From UBA7236 sp035439505 (lineage in GTDB: Bacteria > Bacteroidota > Bacteroidia > Chitinophagales > BACL12): a DNA stretch of 64,000 bases. Made by a program: the position numbers and the translations under genes. The stretch is taken from contig DAORKJ010000007.1 in assembly GCA_035439505.1 (NCBI GenBank), forward strand, positions 11,683 through 75,682, read 5' to 3'. Under the pieces are notes generated by a model. That model ran no database searches. It saw only the letters and a list, made by a program, of their open reading frames with translations, and was not told the origin of the DNA. Below, in pieces: positions 1 through 8,471 of this stretch; positions within the stretch are counted from its first letter, which is position 1; each line of letters opens with the position of its first letter.

Positions 1-1
1 A

Positions 2-1216
2 AAATCTGCGTTGCTAAAAATTGAAATATTATTTGACAAAGGATTATACCGGCAGTGTAAAAAAGAATTGTTTAAAGCAATTACTGTTGCAATAAAATAT
101 GAATTGTTTGAATACCATATCAACTTATTATTTTGGGAACGCAAAACACAAGTAATGAGCCCGGATAAACTGTATGACATTCGCGCTTTACATGAAAAAA
201 CCGCACTGGCCATAACTCAATTGCAACAATTTACAACTTATACCATGCTTTATGATAAAGCTGTAGAACTGCGACAAAGTGTAATAAAAACCAGAACACC
301 ATCAGCTATACAAAAATTCAAAAAATTACTGCATCATGATTTATTGTTGTCACCTGCAGGTAAATCTGTCCAAATGCAAATACGTTACCACCAGATTTAC
401 GCAATGTGGTATTATATTCATAAGGATAAAACAAATGAATTATTGCACAATAAACAAATCATTCAATTATTAGACAAACATGCACATTTCAAAGAAGAAT
501 ACCCACTCGATTTTATTGCGATTTATTCAAGAATTTTATCTATCACCAAATCCGGACCGGCGCCAATGTTTGAAAAAGAATTGTTGGCCTTCAGAGCTTT
601 TAAACCACTAAGTCAAAGTATTACTTACGACAATATTGTTGCACAAATTTTTACGCAATCGTATATGATACAGGTGTCTCAGTTGCTTAGCAACAAATCG
701 TTTTATACTGCCGGACGCATATTGCCCGAATTACAGACAGGTATTCAATATCACAAACGATTTATTAATCCGGTAGCATTATTATCACTCTACTTTATTA
801 CCGCTTATACCTCTTTTGCCAATGGCAATTTAGCACTTGCAAGGAAATATGTGAACTACATCATCAATGAATATGACGATAGTATAAGACCGGATATTTA
901 TAACTTTTCAAGGCTCTTGAATTTGATGTTGCACTTAGAGCTCAGGAACTATTCCAACATTAAATCGGAGTATACTTCGGTGAGTTATTATTTTAATAAA
1001 AACAAAAAACTATTTAAAACAGAAAATCTGGTGTTAAAATATTTTAGCAATCCCAAAAACTACATGTACAATTCTAACGGAGCCTTATTAGTGTTACAAG
1101 ATAATTTAGAAAAAATTAAGGAAATAAAAATCGAACAGTTTGCTTTGAACTATATTGATTTCTTTACATGGATAAAAGCCCGATTATCACGACAACCAAT
1201 GGCCGAGGTAAAATAA
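2..1216 (+). CDS. Hypothetical helical protein, 5' end cut by window
   Basis: The frame is open from the first bases of the window. The first possible start inside it is a TTG at position 11, so the true start probably lies upstream. About 401 residues are visible. They are rich in Leu, Lys, Tyr and Phe and predicted mostly alpha-helical, with TPR-like spacing of aromatic and small residues. There is no signal peptide in the visible part, no obvious catalytic motif and no membrane segment. The gene runs convergently into the minus-strand T9SS gene, with only 14 nt between the stops. I do not recognise the family; a cytosolic helical-repeat protein is the most that can be said. Confidence 0.7.
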   Translation, partial: KSALLKIEILFDKGLYRQCKKELFKAITVAIKYELFEYHINLLFWERKTQVMSPDKLYDIRALHEKTALAITQLQQFTTYTMLYDKAVELRQSVIKTRTPSAIQKFKKLLHHDLLLSPAGKSVQMQIRYHQIYAMWYYIHKDKTNELLHNKQIIQLLDKHAHFKEEYPLDFIAIYSRILSITKSGPAPMFEKELLAFRAFKPLSQSITYDNIVAQIFTQSYMIQVSQLLSNKSFYTAGRILPELQTGIQYHKRFINPVALLSLYFITAYTSFANGNLALARKYVNYIINEYDDSIRPDIYNFSRLLNLMLHLELRNYSNIKSEYTSVSYYFNKNKKLFKTENLVLKYFSNPKNYMYNSNGALLVLQDNLEKIKEIKIEQFALNYIDFFTWIKARLSRQPMAEVK

Positions 1217-1230
1217 TTATTGACCCTTGT

Positions 1231-2394
1231 TTATTCCACAATAAATATACGGTTATCCCGAATATTATCATTATTGATAACGACATACATACCTGTTGCA
1301 AATTGGCTGATATCTATTTGCTGAAGAACGGATGTTGTTTTACCTGTCAATACAACCTCACCTAAAACATTGGTTATTGAATAATTAAGCCCCGATGCAG
1401 GTGCATCCAAATATATCATTTGTGATGTGGGATTGGGATACGCATTAAAGGTATTCGTTACAGGTGATTCGATATCAGTTGTGGTAATTTGATATCTTAA
1501 TAACATACCACTATTACCTACTGCATATATGTAATTGGGGGTAACTTTTAATTTATTAATGCTTTCTGGTGCAGTGTAACTAATTGACCAACTTACACCT
1601 CCGTCATCGGTGCTATAAATCCAGTCCTTCCAATTTCCCTGCACTAAAAAACCATGTAGTTTATCTACAAACACCATTTGGCTTACTGATGTGAATGAAT
1701 TATGGCTTACCAGTTCCCATGTTGTTCCACCATTATTGGTACTATATAATATACCGTCACCTGTTATAATAAAACCGTTATTGATATCATAAAATGATAA
1801 ACCGGAAAAATAATATTCGGTAAGCGTATCAAATAATGTTGTGGTAAATGATTGTCCATGGTCATTACTTACATATACACTAAAATTGTCAATCATAATT
1901 ATTTTCCCACCTACAAACGATTCAATTTGAGCTGCACCAAATATTGGCAAATCATCCACTACATCCCAATTAGCTCCTCCATTTTCCGTATAATAAAGTC
2001 CTCCTAAACCTGAAGCGATGCCATGGTTAGTATCTGTAAATCCTATAGCCGTCATTAAACAAGTGCAAGACGTAGATTGCACATCCCAATCTTTTCCTCC
2101 GTTTGATGTGGCATAAATATCGCCACTTCCGGTAGTAAGTAAAATGGATTGTTCATCTAATACTACAATGGGCGGATATTTATGTAAGACATCGGGTAAA
2201 GTAGTATAGGTTAATCCGGCATTAACACTTGTCGTCAGTTTGTAATTATCATCAATTAAATAAATGTTGTTTTCACCAAAATAATCGATATCGCGAATAT
2301 TGCTGGTTAATCCGGTATTTAGCGAAACCCATGTGGCTTGGGCGTTAGATGTATAGGATACACCTAAAAGCCAAATGTAGAATAGTGTTTTCAT
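1231..2394 (-). CDS. T9SS-exported beta-propeller (YCF48/sialidase-like) protein
   Basis: A 387-residue secreted protein. Residues 1-19 form a signal peptide ending in NAQ. The body carries repeated Asp-box/YCF48-type motifs of the form NGGxxW (NGGKDWDV, NGGANWDV, NGGTTWEL, DGGVSWSI), as in BNR/sialidase or photosystem II assembly factor-like propellers. The last ~75 residues are a T9SS type A sorting domain: YPNPTSQ, then a VLGEVV strand, GMYVV and the terminal IFIVE. The protein should be exported by Sec, moved across the outer membrane by T9SS and anchored or released at the surface. Its ligand is unknown. It resembles the product at 7169 in architecture. It appears to be a single gene; its 3' end abuts the convergent upstream gene. 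Confidence 0.85.
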   Translation of the reverse strand: MKTLFYIWLLGVSYTSNAQATWVSLNTGLTSNIRDIDYFGENNIYLIDDNYKLTTSVNAGLTYTTLPDVLHKYPPIVVLDEQSILLTTGSGDIYATSNGGKDWDVQSTSCTCLMTAIGFTDTNHGIASGLGGLYYTENGGANWDVVDDLPIFGAAQIESFVGGKIIMIDNFSVYVSNDHGQSFTTTLFDTLTEYYFSGLSFYDINNGFIITGDGILYSTNNGGTTWELVSHNSFTSVSQMVFVDKLHGFLVQGNWKDWIYSTDDGGVSWSISYTAPESINKLKVTPNYIYAVGNSGMLLRYQITTTDIESPVTNTFNAYPNPTSQMIYLDAPASGLNYSITNVLGEVVLTGKTTSVLQQIDISQFATGMYVVINNDNIRDNRIFIVE

Positions 2395-2450
2395 AGATGG
2401 TTTTATACTTCAAAAATAATATTTTTTGTTTTTAGAACAAAACGTATAAA

Positions 2451-2481
2451 AAAGCACCTGAACTAAACATTCAGGTGCTTT
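2451..2481 (-). terminator. Intrinsic terminator of the 2502-4505 gene
   Basis: A perfect 12-bp inverted repeat (AAAGCACCTGAA / TTCAGGTGCTTT, 7-nt loop), followed on the minus strand by a run of T. It lies 20 nt past the stop of the minus-strand gene. An identical hairpin follows the neighbouring paralogue at 4593. Confidence 0.9.
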
Positions 2482-2577
2482 AAAGTCAAAAACAAAATTC
2501 GTTATTCAATAATTAAGTTACCAGTATCTTTTACATTACCTGAAACTATTTGTATAAAATATAATCCTGCAGCTTGT
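2451..2577 (-). repeat. 127-bp 3'-end duplicate, copy 1
   Basis: This block covers the terminator, the short 3' untranslated stretch and the last ~25 codons of the T9SS gene. It aligns without gaps to 4593-4719 at a constant offset of 2142 bp, with three mismatches by my reading. Confidence 0.9.
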
Positions 2578-4505
2578 GAGCTTAAATCAATTGTTGCTTC
2601 CAGCTCACTATTAGCTATTGCATAATTTCGCTCAAAAACTACATCACCTAATGCATTAATAACTGTTACTGTTGCTGTTGAATTTGGTAAACCTGCTGTT
2701 GCGATGACAAATATACCATTTGTAGGATTTGGGAAAACTTTAGATTCCACTTCTATACTACCTTCGCGCAATAAAGTTGTAAATGAAGATGCCGGTGAAA
2801 ATGGCGACATTAATCCACCGGGACAAATTGTTTTTACTTTCCATGCGTAAGTAGTTCCTGGTGTTAAGCCGGTTAAATTAACAGCATTCACAAATGATTT
2901 CTTTTTTAATTTAATTGCCGGTGTCAATATATCATTATATTGCACCTGATATTTTTCTGCTAGCGGAACGGCATCCCAATGCAATCCCACGTTAGTAGTA
3001 CCAATAGGCGATGCGAATAATCCTGTTGGTGGAGTTAAAATATCACACACCGGAGTGGTATCTCCAAAATCACTTGGTGAAAAAGCCTGATACTTTATTG
3101 TGTTAGTGTGAGGAGGGTCAGACGTTTCGTAAAATGTAGAACCTGGCACATTATCATATTCCCATACAATATGCATTTTATCGTTTACAATTTTAGGAAA
3201 TGCCATAGGATAAGCATTTTCACCAAAAGAAAGGGCAGTATTGGTTAATGGAACAGGGTCAGACCATGTAATTCCATTATCATCAGAGTACATACCAAAA
3301 AAATCTCTAAATGAAGATGCTTCCGGTATAGTTGGATCATCAAAATAATCGCTGTATTCAATTGGCATTGCAAACACGGTATAAAGTCGATTTTTTACTT
3401 CATCATAAGCCCCTGCAACCATCGATGTAAAACCAAGTGTTCCATACATATGCCTATTTTTCCCAATTCCGGCAAATGGGTCATTTAAACCATCATCGTT
3501 ATTGGAATCAAAAATCGGGTCAATTATTTGCATGGTTTCCGTTATGGAATTCCAATACCAAATACCGGAAGTGAGCGGGAAATAATTATATCCTTCCACA
3601 TCGGGTTTGTCATCTAAAAGCCGCATAACGCCAATCCAAAAATGCAAAACGCCATCATCGGTTATAATCATATTTAAATATCCGTCATGCGTCAGTATCG
3701 TATCAAAATCGCCGTCTCCATCATAATCTGTGCTTTGTCCAAGAGCACCGATAAAATTATTAATTGGAAAATCCATTAATGTTTGTTTTGTCCAAGTTCC
3801 TGGATTGCCTTTCATTGGTGAGTGTAATAACACTAAATCAGAAGCATGCATGCCATATAAGACATACACATCATTTTCGAATACGGCAATTTGTGTTGAA
3901 TTGGCTGTTAACCTGATACCTTCTGCTGCATTTAAAAAAGGTAGTGGAGCATTCAACACTGTCCATGAATTACCTCCATCCATAGAACGCGAAAAATTTA
4001 TGGCAGTTGGATTTGATTCATTTGGATTTACCACATAAATATCATCCGTACCTTCCGGACAAAATGTATTTGGCCAATACCCAATAATTTGATCAGATCC
4101 CGCCGTTTCTATAAAAGTAGAACTACCAATACTAGCGTTTTTGAATACCTGTAATCTACTATCGCCGGAATGTGAAATAATTACTTCTTTTGAGCCTACA
4201 GTTAATAATTCACCAAAGCCTGATCGAACAGTCTCTTCTTTTCCTGTTGGTGTTGGCCCCCATGAAACGCCGTTAAAACTATTATAAAAAGTTCCTCTGT
4301 CCGCATATGCAGTCGCGAAATCAAAAGAGCCAATCCATGCTGCTGAAACTTTTCCATCAGGATAAGCCCTAATGATATTGCGAGCACCGCTGTTGGTTTG
4401 CAAATCGTATGTTGTAGTGCCTATTGCAACTGGTTGAGCAGCCATTTCTATAAGCACTAAACTTAACATTGTATTGAGCAAAAAAATCTTAACTGATGTT
4501 TTCAT
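2502..4505 (-). CDS. T9SS-exported sialidase-like protein with FN3 domain
   Basis: A secreted protein of 667 residues, counted from the ATG at 4505, which starts directly at a signal peptide (MKTSVKIFLL...MAAQ). An upstream ATG at 4514 adds only three residues. The body (roughly 25-480) has Asp-box-like motifs such as SRSMDGGNSW and YSDDNGITW, typical of exo-sialidase/BNR-type propellers, but no obvious catalytic set. A fibronectin type III domain follows (~485-580, PPTGLFASPIGTTN...TYAWKVKTICPGG). The T9SS type A sorting domain closes the protein (FPNPTNGIF ... AAGLYFIQI ... GNLIIE). It is a clear paralogue of the next gene on the same strand (4644-6635), probably from a tandem duplication. 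Function unknown; surface glycan or matrix binding is plausible. Confidence 0.85.
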   Translation of the reverse strand: MKTSVKIFLLNTMLSLVLIEMAAQPVAIGTTTYDLQTNSGARNIIRAYPDGKVSAAWIGSFDFATAYADRGTFYNSFNGVSWGPTPTGKEETVRSGFGELLTVGSKEVIISHSGDSRLQVFKNASIGSSTFIETAGSDQIIGYWPNTFCPEGTDDIYVVNPNESNPTAINFSRSMDGGNSWTVLNAPLPFLNAAEGIRLTANSTQIAVFENDVYVLYGMHASDLVLLHSPMKGNPGTWTKQTLMDFPINNFIGALGQSTDYDGDGDFDTILTHDGYLNMIITDDGVLHFWIGVMRLLDDKPDVEGYNYFPLTSGIWYWNSITETMQIIDPIFDSNNDDGLNDPFAGIGKNRHMYGTLGFTSMVAGAYDEVKNRLYTVFAMPIEYSDYFDDPTIPEASSFRDFFGMYSDDNGITWSDPVPLTNTALSFGENAYPMAFPKIVNDKMHIVWEYDNVPGSTFYETSDPPHTNTIKYQAFSPSDFGDTTPVCDILTPPTGLFASPIGTTNVGLHWDAVPLAEKYQVQYNDILTPAIKLKKKSFVNAVNLTGLTPGTTYAWKVKTICPGGLMSPFSPASSFTTLLREGSIEVESKVFPNPTNGIFVIATAGLPNSTATVTVINALGDVVFERNYAIANSELEATIDLSSQAAGLYFIQIVSGNVKDTGNLIIE

Positions 4506-4592
4506 AAGATGCAATATTTATCTCAAACTTAACATAATTAACGCTTATATAAAAGTGGGAGTTTGAAAAATGAAGCAACTGTGAACATAAAA

Positions 4593-4623
4593 AAAGCACC
4601 TGAACTAAACATTCAGGTGCTTT
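4593..4623 (-). terminator. Intrinsic terminator of the 4644-6635 gene
   Basis: The same 12-bp stem and 7-nt loop as at 2451-2481, followed on the minus strand by a T-rich run (TTTTTATG). It separates the two tandem paralogues, so each is probably its own transcription unit. Confidence 0.9.
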
Positions 4624-4719
4624 AAAGTCAAAAACAAAATTCGTTATTCAATAATTAAGTTACCGGTATCTTTTACGTTACCTGAAACTATTTGTATAAA
4701 ATATAATCCTGCTGCTTGT
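4593..4719 (-). repeat. 127-bp 3'-end duplicate, copy 2
   Basis: Partner of 2451-2577. It covers the terminator and the end of the sorting-domain coding sequence. It is near-identical while much of the coding body has diverged, which points to gene conversion or selection on this end. Confidence 0.9.
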
Positions 4720-6635
4720 TCGCTAATATCGATTGAAGTAGTTAATGTTTTGTTATCAGTTGCAAAAGTTTGCTGATATACAACTGCACCTAAAGCATTA
4801 ACTATTGTAACCGTAGTTGGTTGGTCTGTCAAACCTGAAGCAGATATTGTAAATACGCCATTTGCCGGGTTAGGGAAAATCAGCGATTGCACTTCTGTAC
4901 TTCCTTCACGCAATAGCGTAGTAAAAAATGCAGATGGTGAAAATGGCGACATTAAACCACCGGGACAAATTGTTTTTACTTTATAATTATAAGTAGCTCC
5001 CGGAGTTAATCCTGAAATATTCACTGAATTAGTAAATGATTTTTTCTTCAGTTTAGTCGCCGGTGTTGCTGTATTAAAATATTGCACTTGATATTGATAC
5101 GCAAGCGGAACAATATTCCAGTTTAATTTTGCATTTGTTGAACCAATTGGTGATGCAAATAATCCTGTTGGCGGGTTAATAATATCACAAACAGGAACAC
5201 CAAAATCTTCGGGCGTGAATGCCTGATACTTAATATTATTTATTGTAATAGGGTCCGGATTAATGGCATCAAAAGAAGTTCCGGGTAAATTATCTTCTTG
5301 CCATAACAAATGGATTTTACCATTTACTACTTTGTGATATGCAGAAGGAAACACATTTTCTTTTTGCACGATTGCATTATTAGTAAGATTTACCGGAGTT
5401 GACCAGGTAAGTCCGTTATCATCGGAATAAACACCAAATAAATCACGGAACGATTGTGCATATGGATTATATGGATCACCAAATAAATCGGTGTTTTCAA
5501 TCGGCATCGAATACATTAAAAACATTCTGTTATTTGTAGCATCATATGCAACTGTCGACATCGATGTAAGATTCACACCGAGATATCCTCCTGTTGCAGA
5601 ACCTAAACCTAAGAACGGGTCATTAAACCCATCAACATTATTGGTATCGAAAAAGAAATTGAGTAAAGAAACTGTCCCGGTAGCTGAATTCCAATAATAA
5701 ATGCCGGCTACTAGCGGGAAGTACGACCAACCTAAAGTTAATGGATCATCATCCAATAACCGATAAGCACCTGTCCAAACATGTACAGTTCCATCACTGG
5801 TAACAATCATTTCATAATAACCATCATTCGTGTTAATGGTATCTGCAATAAAATCTCCATTATAATCAGAAATTTGACCTACAGCACCAGTATAATTATC
5901 AATTGGAAAATCTATAACTCGAGTGCTGGTCCAGGTTCCTGCATTTCCTTTTGTAGGGCTATGTAATAAAACAACATCAGTGTATTCGGTACCGTAAAGC
6001 ACATAAACATCATTTCCTACAACTACTAATTGTGCGCTATTGCCGGTCAATGTACCAAAACCTTCAGCACTTGTTAAAAATGGTAGAGGAGAATTGAGCA
6101 CAGCCCAGGTATCACCACCATCCATTGACCGCGAAAAGTTAATAGCAGTCGGGTTTGCAGCAGCATTTGCACATATCACATAAATATCATCGGTTCCTTC
6201 AGGACAGTAAATAGACGGCCACAAACCTACAATCAAATTTGATCCGGTTGTTTCAGTAAAAGTAGAACTTCCAATTGCGCCATTTCTGAAAACCTCCAAG
6301 GTTGTTCCATTGTGAGAAATGAGCACTTCTTTAGTGCCAATATTTACAATTTCTCCAAAACCTGTTCTTACGGTTTCTTCACGCGTTGTTGGAGCAGCTC
6401 CCCATGAAACGCCGTTAAAATGATTGTAAAATGTGCCTCGATCAAGATAACTGCCGTCGAGCGTTGTTGAACCGGTCCAGGCGGTAGAAATTTTCCCATC
6501 GTTATAAACCGTTATGAGATTTCTTGTTGGACCGTTGGATTGCAGCCCGTATGTAGTGGTTCCTACAGTAACAGACTGGGCAAGGAGATTTGACGCAAGC
6601 ATCAATAGAGCTGCGTAAAATGTGAGTTTTTTCAT
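4644..6635 (-). CDS. T9SS-exported sialidase-like protein with FN3 domain, paralogue
   Basis: A 663-residue paralogue of the 2502-4505 product. The start is placed at the ATG at 6635 because it opens a standard signal peptide (MKKLTFYAALLMLASNLLAQ); the 12 upstream in-frame residues do not look like a leader. Domain order is the same: propeller-like body with Asp-box motifs (SRSMDGGDTW, YSDDNGLTW), FN3 domain (PPTGLFASPIGSTN), T9SS type A sorting domain (FPNPANGVF ... AAGLYFIQI ... GNLIIE). The two differ by scattered substitutions and short indels over most of their length but share nearly identical last 25 codons. Exported by Sec and T9SS to the cell surface; substrate unknown. Confidence 0.85.
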   Translation of the reverse strand: MKKLTFYAALLMLASNLLAQSVTVGTTTYGLQSNGPTRNLITVYNDGKISTAWTGSTTLDGSYLDRGTFYNHFNGVSWGAAPTTREETVRTGFGEIVNIGTKEVLISHNGTTLEVFRNGAIGSSTFTETTGSNLIVGLWPSIYCPEGTDDIYVICANAAANPTAINFSRSMDGGDTWAVLNSPLPFLTSAEGFGTLTGNSAQLVVVGNDVYVLYGTEYTDVVLLHSPTKGNAGTWTSTRVIDFPIDNYTGAVGQISDYNGDFIADTINTNDGYYEMIVTSDGTVHVWTGAYRLLDDDPLTLGWSYFPLVAGIYYWNSATGTVSLLNFFFDTNNVDGFNDPFLGLGSATGGYLGVNLTSMSTVAYDATNNRMFLMYSMPIENTDLFGDPYNPYAQSFRDLFGVYSDDNGLTWSTPVNLTNNAIVQKENVFPSAYHKVVNGKIHLLWQEDNLPGTSFDAINPDPITINNIKYQAFTPEDFGVPVCDIINPPTGLFASPIGSTNAKLNWNIVPLAYQYQVQYFNTATPATKLKKKSFTNSVNISGLTPGATYNYKVKTICPGGLMSPFSPSAFFTTLLREGSTEVQSLIFPNPANGVFTISASGLTDQPTTVTIVNALGAVVYQQTFATDNKTLTTSIDISEQAAGLYFIQIVSGNVKDTGNLIIE

Positions 6636-6880
6636 TGTATGTATTTTGAAATTATATCCAAACTTAATCAAATAGAAAATAATCTATTAAGTCAATATGA
6701 TAAGTGGCCTATTTTTATCAATAATTGCTATAGTCCATTACCATTTTAATGAAATTTATAAAGTAGTTGGGTAGTCACGATAGTGGTAAAATCCAAGCTA
6801 ATACCTTACCACCTATATTCGGATAAAATTTGCCGGCCTCCCTATTTCGGCATTTTTTGCAAATTCTTGTTGAAAACCAC

Positions 6881-6911
6881 TTTCATTATTAAAATTTCCT
6901 ACTTAAATTTG
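6881..6911 (+). promoter_or_regulatory. Bacteroidota-type promoter of the small membrane protein
   Basis: TTTC at 6881-6884, a 19-nt spacer, then TAAATTTG at 6904-6911. This matches the TTTG-N19-TAnnTTTG pattern of the Bacteroidota housekeeping sigma factor. The expected start of transcription is near 6917, giving a leader of about 14 nt before the ATG at 6931. Confidence 0.75.
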
Positions 6912-6930
6912 TGGCATAAATACCAAAACA

Positions 6931-7104
6931 ATGGAAAACAACGAAAAACAAAAGTACGAGATCAAATTGAACAAAAAATGGTTCTTAGCCGGACTTGCAG
7001 CTACTGCGGTGTGCATTTGGATGGTGATTTTTATGAGTCAGTTTTTCTGGATTGCACTTCCATTTGTGTTTACTTTCCTCGCTTTGTCTATTGACGCGTT
7101 ATAA
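6931..7104 (+). CDS. Small two-helix membrane protein (57 aa)
   Basis: This short gene encodes 57 residues from ATG to TAA. The N-terminus is charged and hydrophilic (MENNEKQKYEIKLNKKW). Two hydrophobic stretches follow, roughly residues 18-33 and 35-55, broken by a short polar turn (MSQ). That suggests a helical hairpin in the inner membrane with a cytoplasmic lysine-rich tail. A longer open frame overlaps it on the same strand (6783-7094) but has no family resemblance. The gene is supported by a well-spaced promoter just upstream, an ATG placed 14 nt after the predicted transcription start, and a strong terminator 22 nt after the stop. I do not recognise the family. Its autonomous transcription suggests a real, perhaps highly expressed, small protein. 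Confidence 0.75.
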   Translation: MENNEKQKYEIKLNKKWFLAGLAATAVCIWMVIFMSQFFWIALPFVFTFLALSIDAL

Positions 7105-7125
7105 TAAACGACAATAATATTACAA

Positions 7126-7157
7126 GGGTGGTAACGGTTTGTTATCACCCTTTTTTT
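7126..7157 (+). terminator. Intrinsic terminator after the small membrane protein gene
   Basis: A 10-bp stem with one G-U pair (GGGTGGTAAC / GTTATCACCC, 5-nt loop), followed by seven T. It lies between the 57-aa gene and the T9SS gene at 7169, so the two are unlikely to share a transcript. Confidence 0.9.
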
Positions 7158-7168
7158 ATTTTTAGCCT

Positions 7169-8446
7169 ATGAAAAAACTATACCTCCTGATTGCCCTGGC
7201 TCTTTGTTCAAACATACTTTTGGCTCAGTCAAACCCTTCATGGTTTACTTACGATGGCACCCCTACAGCAGGACGTTTCGATGATATTTTTTTCATCAAT
7301 GATTCTACCGGCTGGGCTGTTAGCTCTGATGGTGAAATATACAAAACTGTAAACGCGGGCAAAAATTGGGTATTAAAACTGGGGGAAAGCACCTACTTCC
7401 GTTCAGTTGAGTTTTTTGATGAAAACGTTGGTTTTGCAGGCAGTTTATTCGGCGAATTATACAAAACCGTTGATGGTGGCGACTCTTGGGAAGACATTGG
7501 CGATTTGTTGCCGCATGTATTCACCGGAATTTGCGGGTTGAGTGTTGCAGATGACACTACCATTTATGCCAGTGGTATTTGGAGTGGTCCTGCTTATATT
7601 TTTAAAAGTACAGACCGAGGTGAAACTTGGTCATACATGGATATGAGCAGTTTGGCTTATTCGATGGTGGATATCAAGTTTACTGACAATTTGCATGGTT
7701 TTGTAACCGGTCAAGCTGCTGATTTGGCTCAGGGAGGTATCATTCTTTATACGGAAAATGGTGGTGACAGCTGGACTACAAAAGTTACAACAGGTCATCC
7801 CAATGATTATGTATGGAAAATTCAATTATTAGATGGCGTGCATGCCTATGGTGCTATTGCCGATGTGACCGGTACATCAACAACCAGATTTTTAAAATCG
7901 TTGGATAATGGCAACAGTTGGGAAGTGAAATTAATTGATGAAGCATATGTGTATATCGAAATGATTGGTTTTGCAAACCCGGACACAGGTTGGACAGGTT
8001 CTTATGATATTTTAGAAACAACAGATGGCGGTGAAACATGGCATAATACTGATTGGGGATATAATATCAATCGATTTTTTAAAGTAAATGATAATTTATC
8101 TTTTGCATCGGGCTCTACCATTTATGTTTATGCTGATACAACTTATGTTCCGGTTGATACAACTACCGGCATTGAAGATTTTGTTCACAATCACAGTATC
8201 ATCGATATTTCACCAAATCCTGTTACAACATCTTTATCAGCAACTATTCAAATAGATGTTGTCACTTTTGCAGATATCTGCGTTTATGACATGAAAGGCA
8301 TTAAGCAATTAACGTTATACCATGATAAAATTCAACCGGGTAAAACTACTTTCAAACAACAAATAAATTTACCGGCAGGACAATACGTATTATCCATTCA
8401 TTCGAATGAAGGATTGCGATGGAAAAAATTTATCGTGGTAAATTAA
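7169..8446 (+). CDS. T9SS-exported YCF48-like beta-propeller protein
   Basis: A 425-residue protein with a signal peptide (residues 1-20, ending LLAQ). Six YCF48/Asp-box-type motifs follow: NAGKNWVL, DGGDSWED, DRGETWSY, NGGDSWTT, DNGNSWEV and DGGETWHN. They are separated by strands with the GFAG/GFVTG/GWTG pattern usual in these propellers. A linker rich in Asp and Thr (ADTTYVPVDTTTG) precedes a T9SS type A sorting domain (ISPNPVTTSL ... AGQYVLSIH ... KFIVVN). The protein is expected at the cell surface. Its architecture is close to the product at 1231 on the other strand, so the two may be distant paralogues. Biological role unknown. Confidence 0.85.
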   Translation: MKKLYLLIALALCSNILLAQSNPSWFTYDGTPTAGRFDDIFFINDSTGWAVSSDGEIYKTVNAGKNWVLKLGESTYFRSVEFFDENVGFAGSLFGELYKTVDGGDSWEDIGDLLPHVFTGICGLSVADDTTIYASGIWSGPAYIFKSTDRGETWSYMDMSSLAYSMVDIKFTDNLHGFVTGQAADLAQGGIILYTENGGDSWTTKVTTGHPNDYVWKIQLLDGVHAYGAIADVTGTSTTRFLKSLDNGNSWEVKLIDEAYVYIEMIGFANPDTGWTGSYDILETTDGGETWHNTDWGYNINRFFKVNDNLSFASGSTIYVYADTTYVPVDTTTGIEDFVHNHSIIDISPNPVTTSLSATIQIDVVTFADICVYDMKGIKQLTLYHDKIQPGKTTFKQQINLPAGQYVLSIHSNEGLRWKKFIVVN

Positions 8447-8471
8447 TGGTTGAAAATGTATTTATTATACA

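Noticed and set aside
6783..7094. 103-codon open frame overlapping the 57-aa gene
   Set aside because: It begins before the promoter, has no recognised pattern and overlaps the small gene, which has promoter, start and terminator in the right order.
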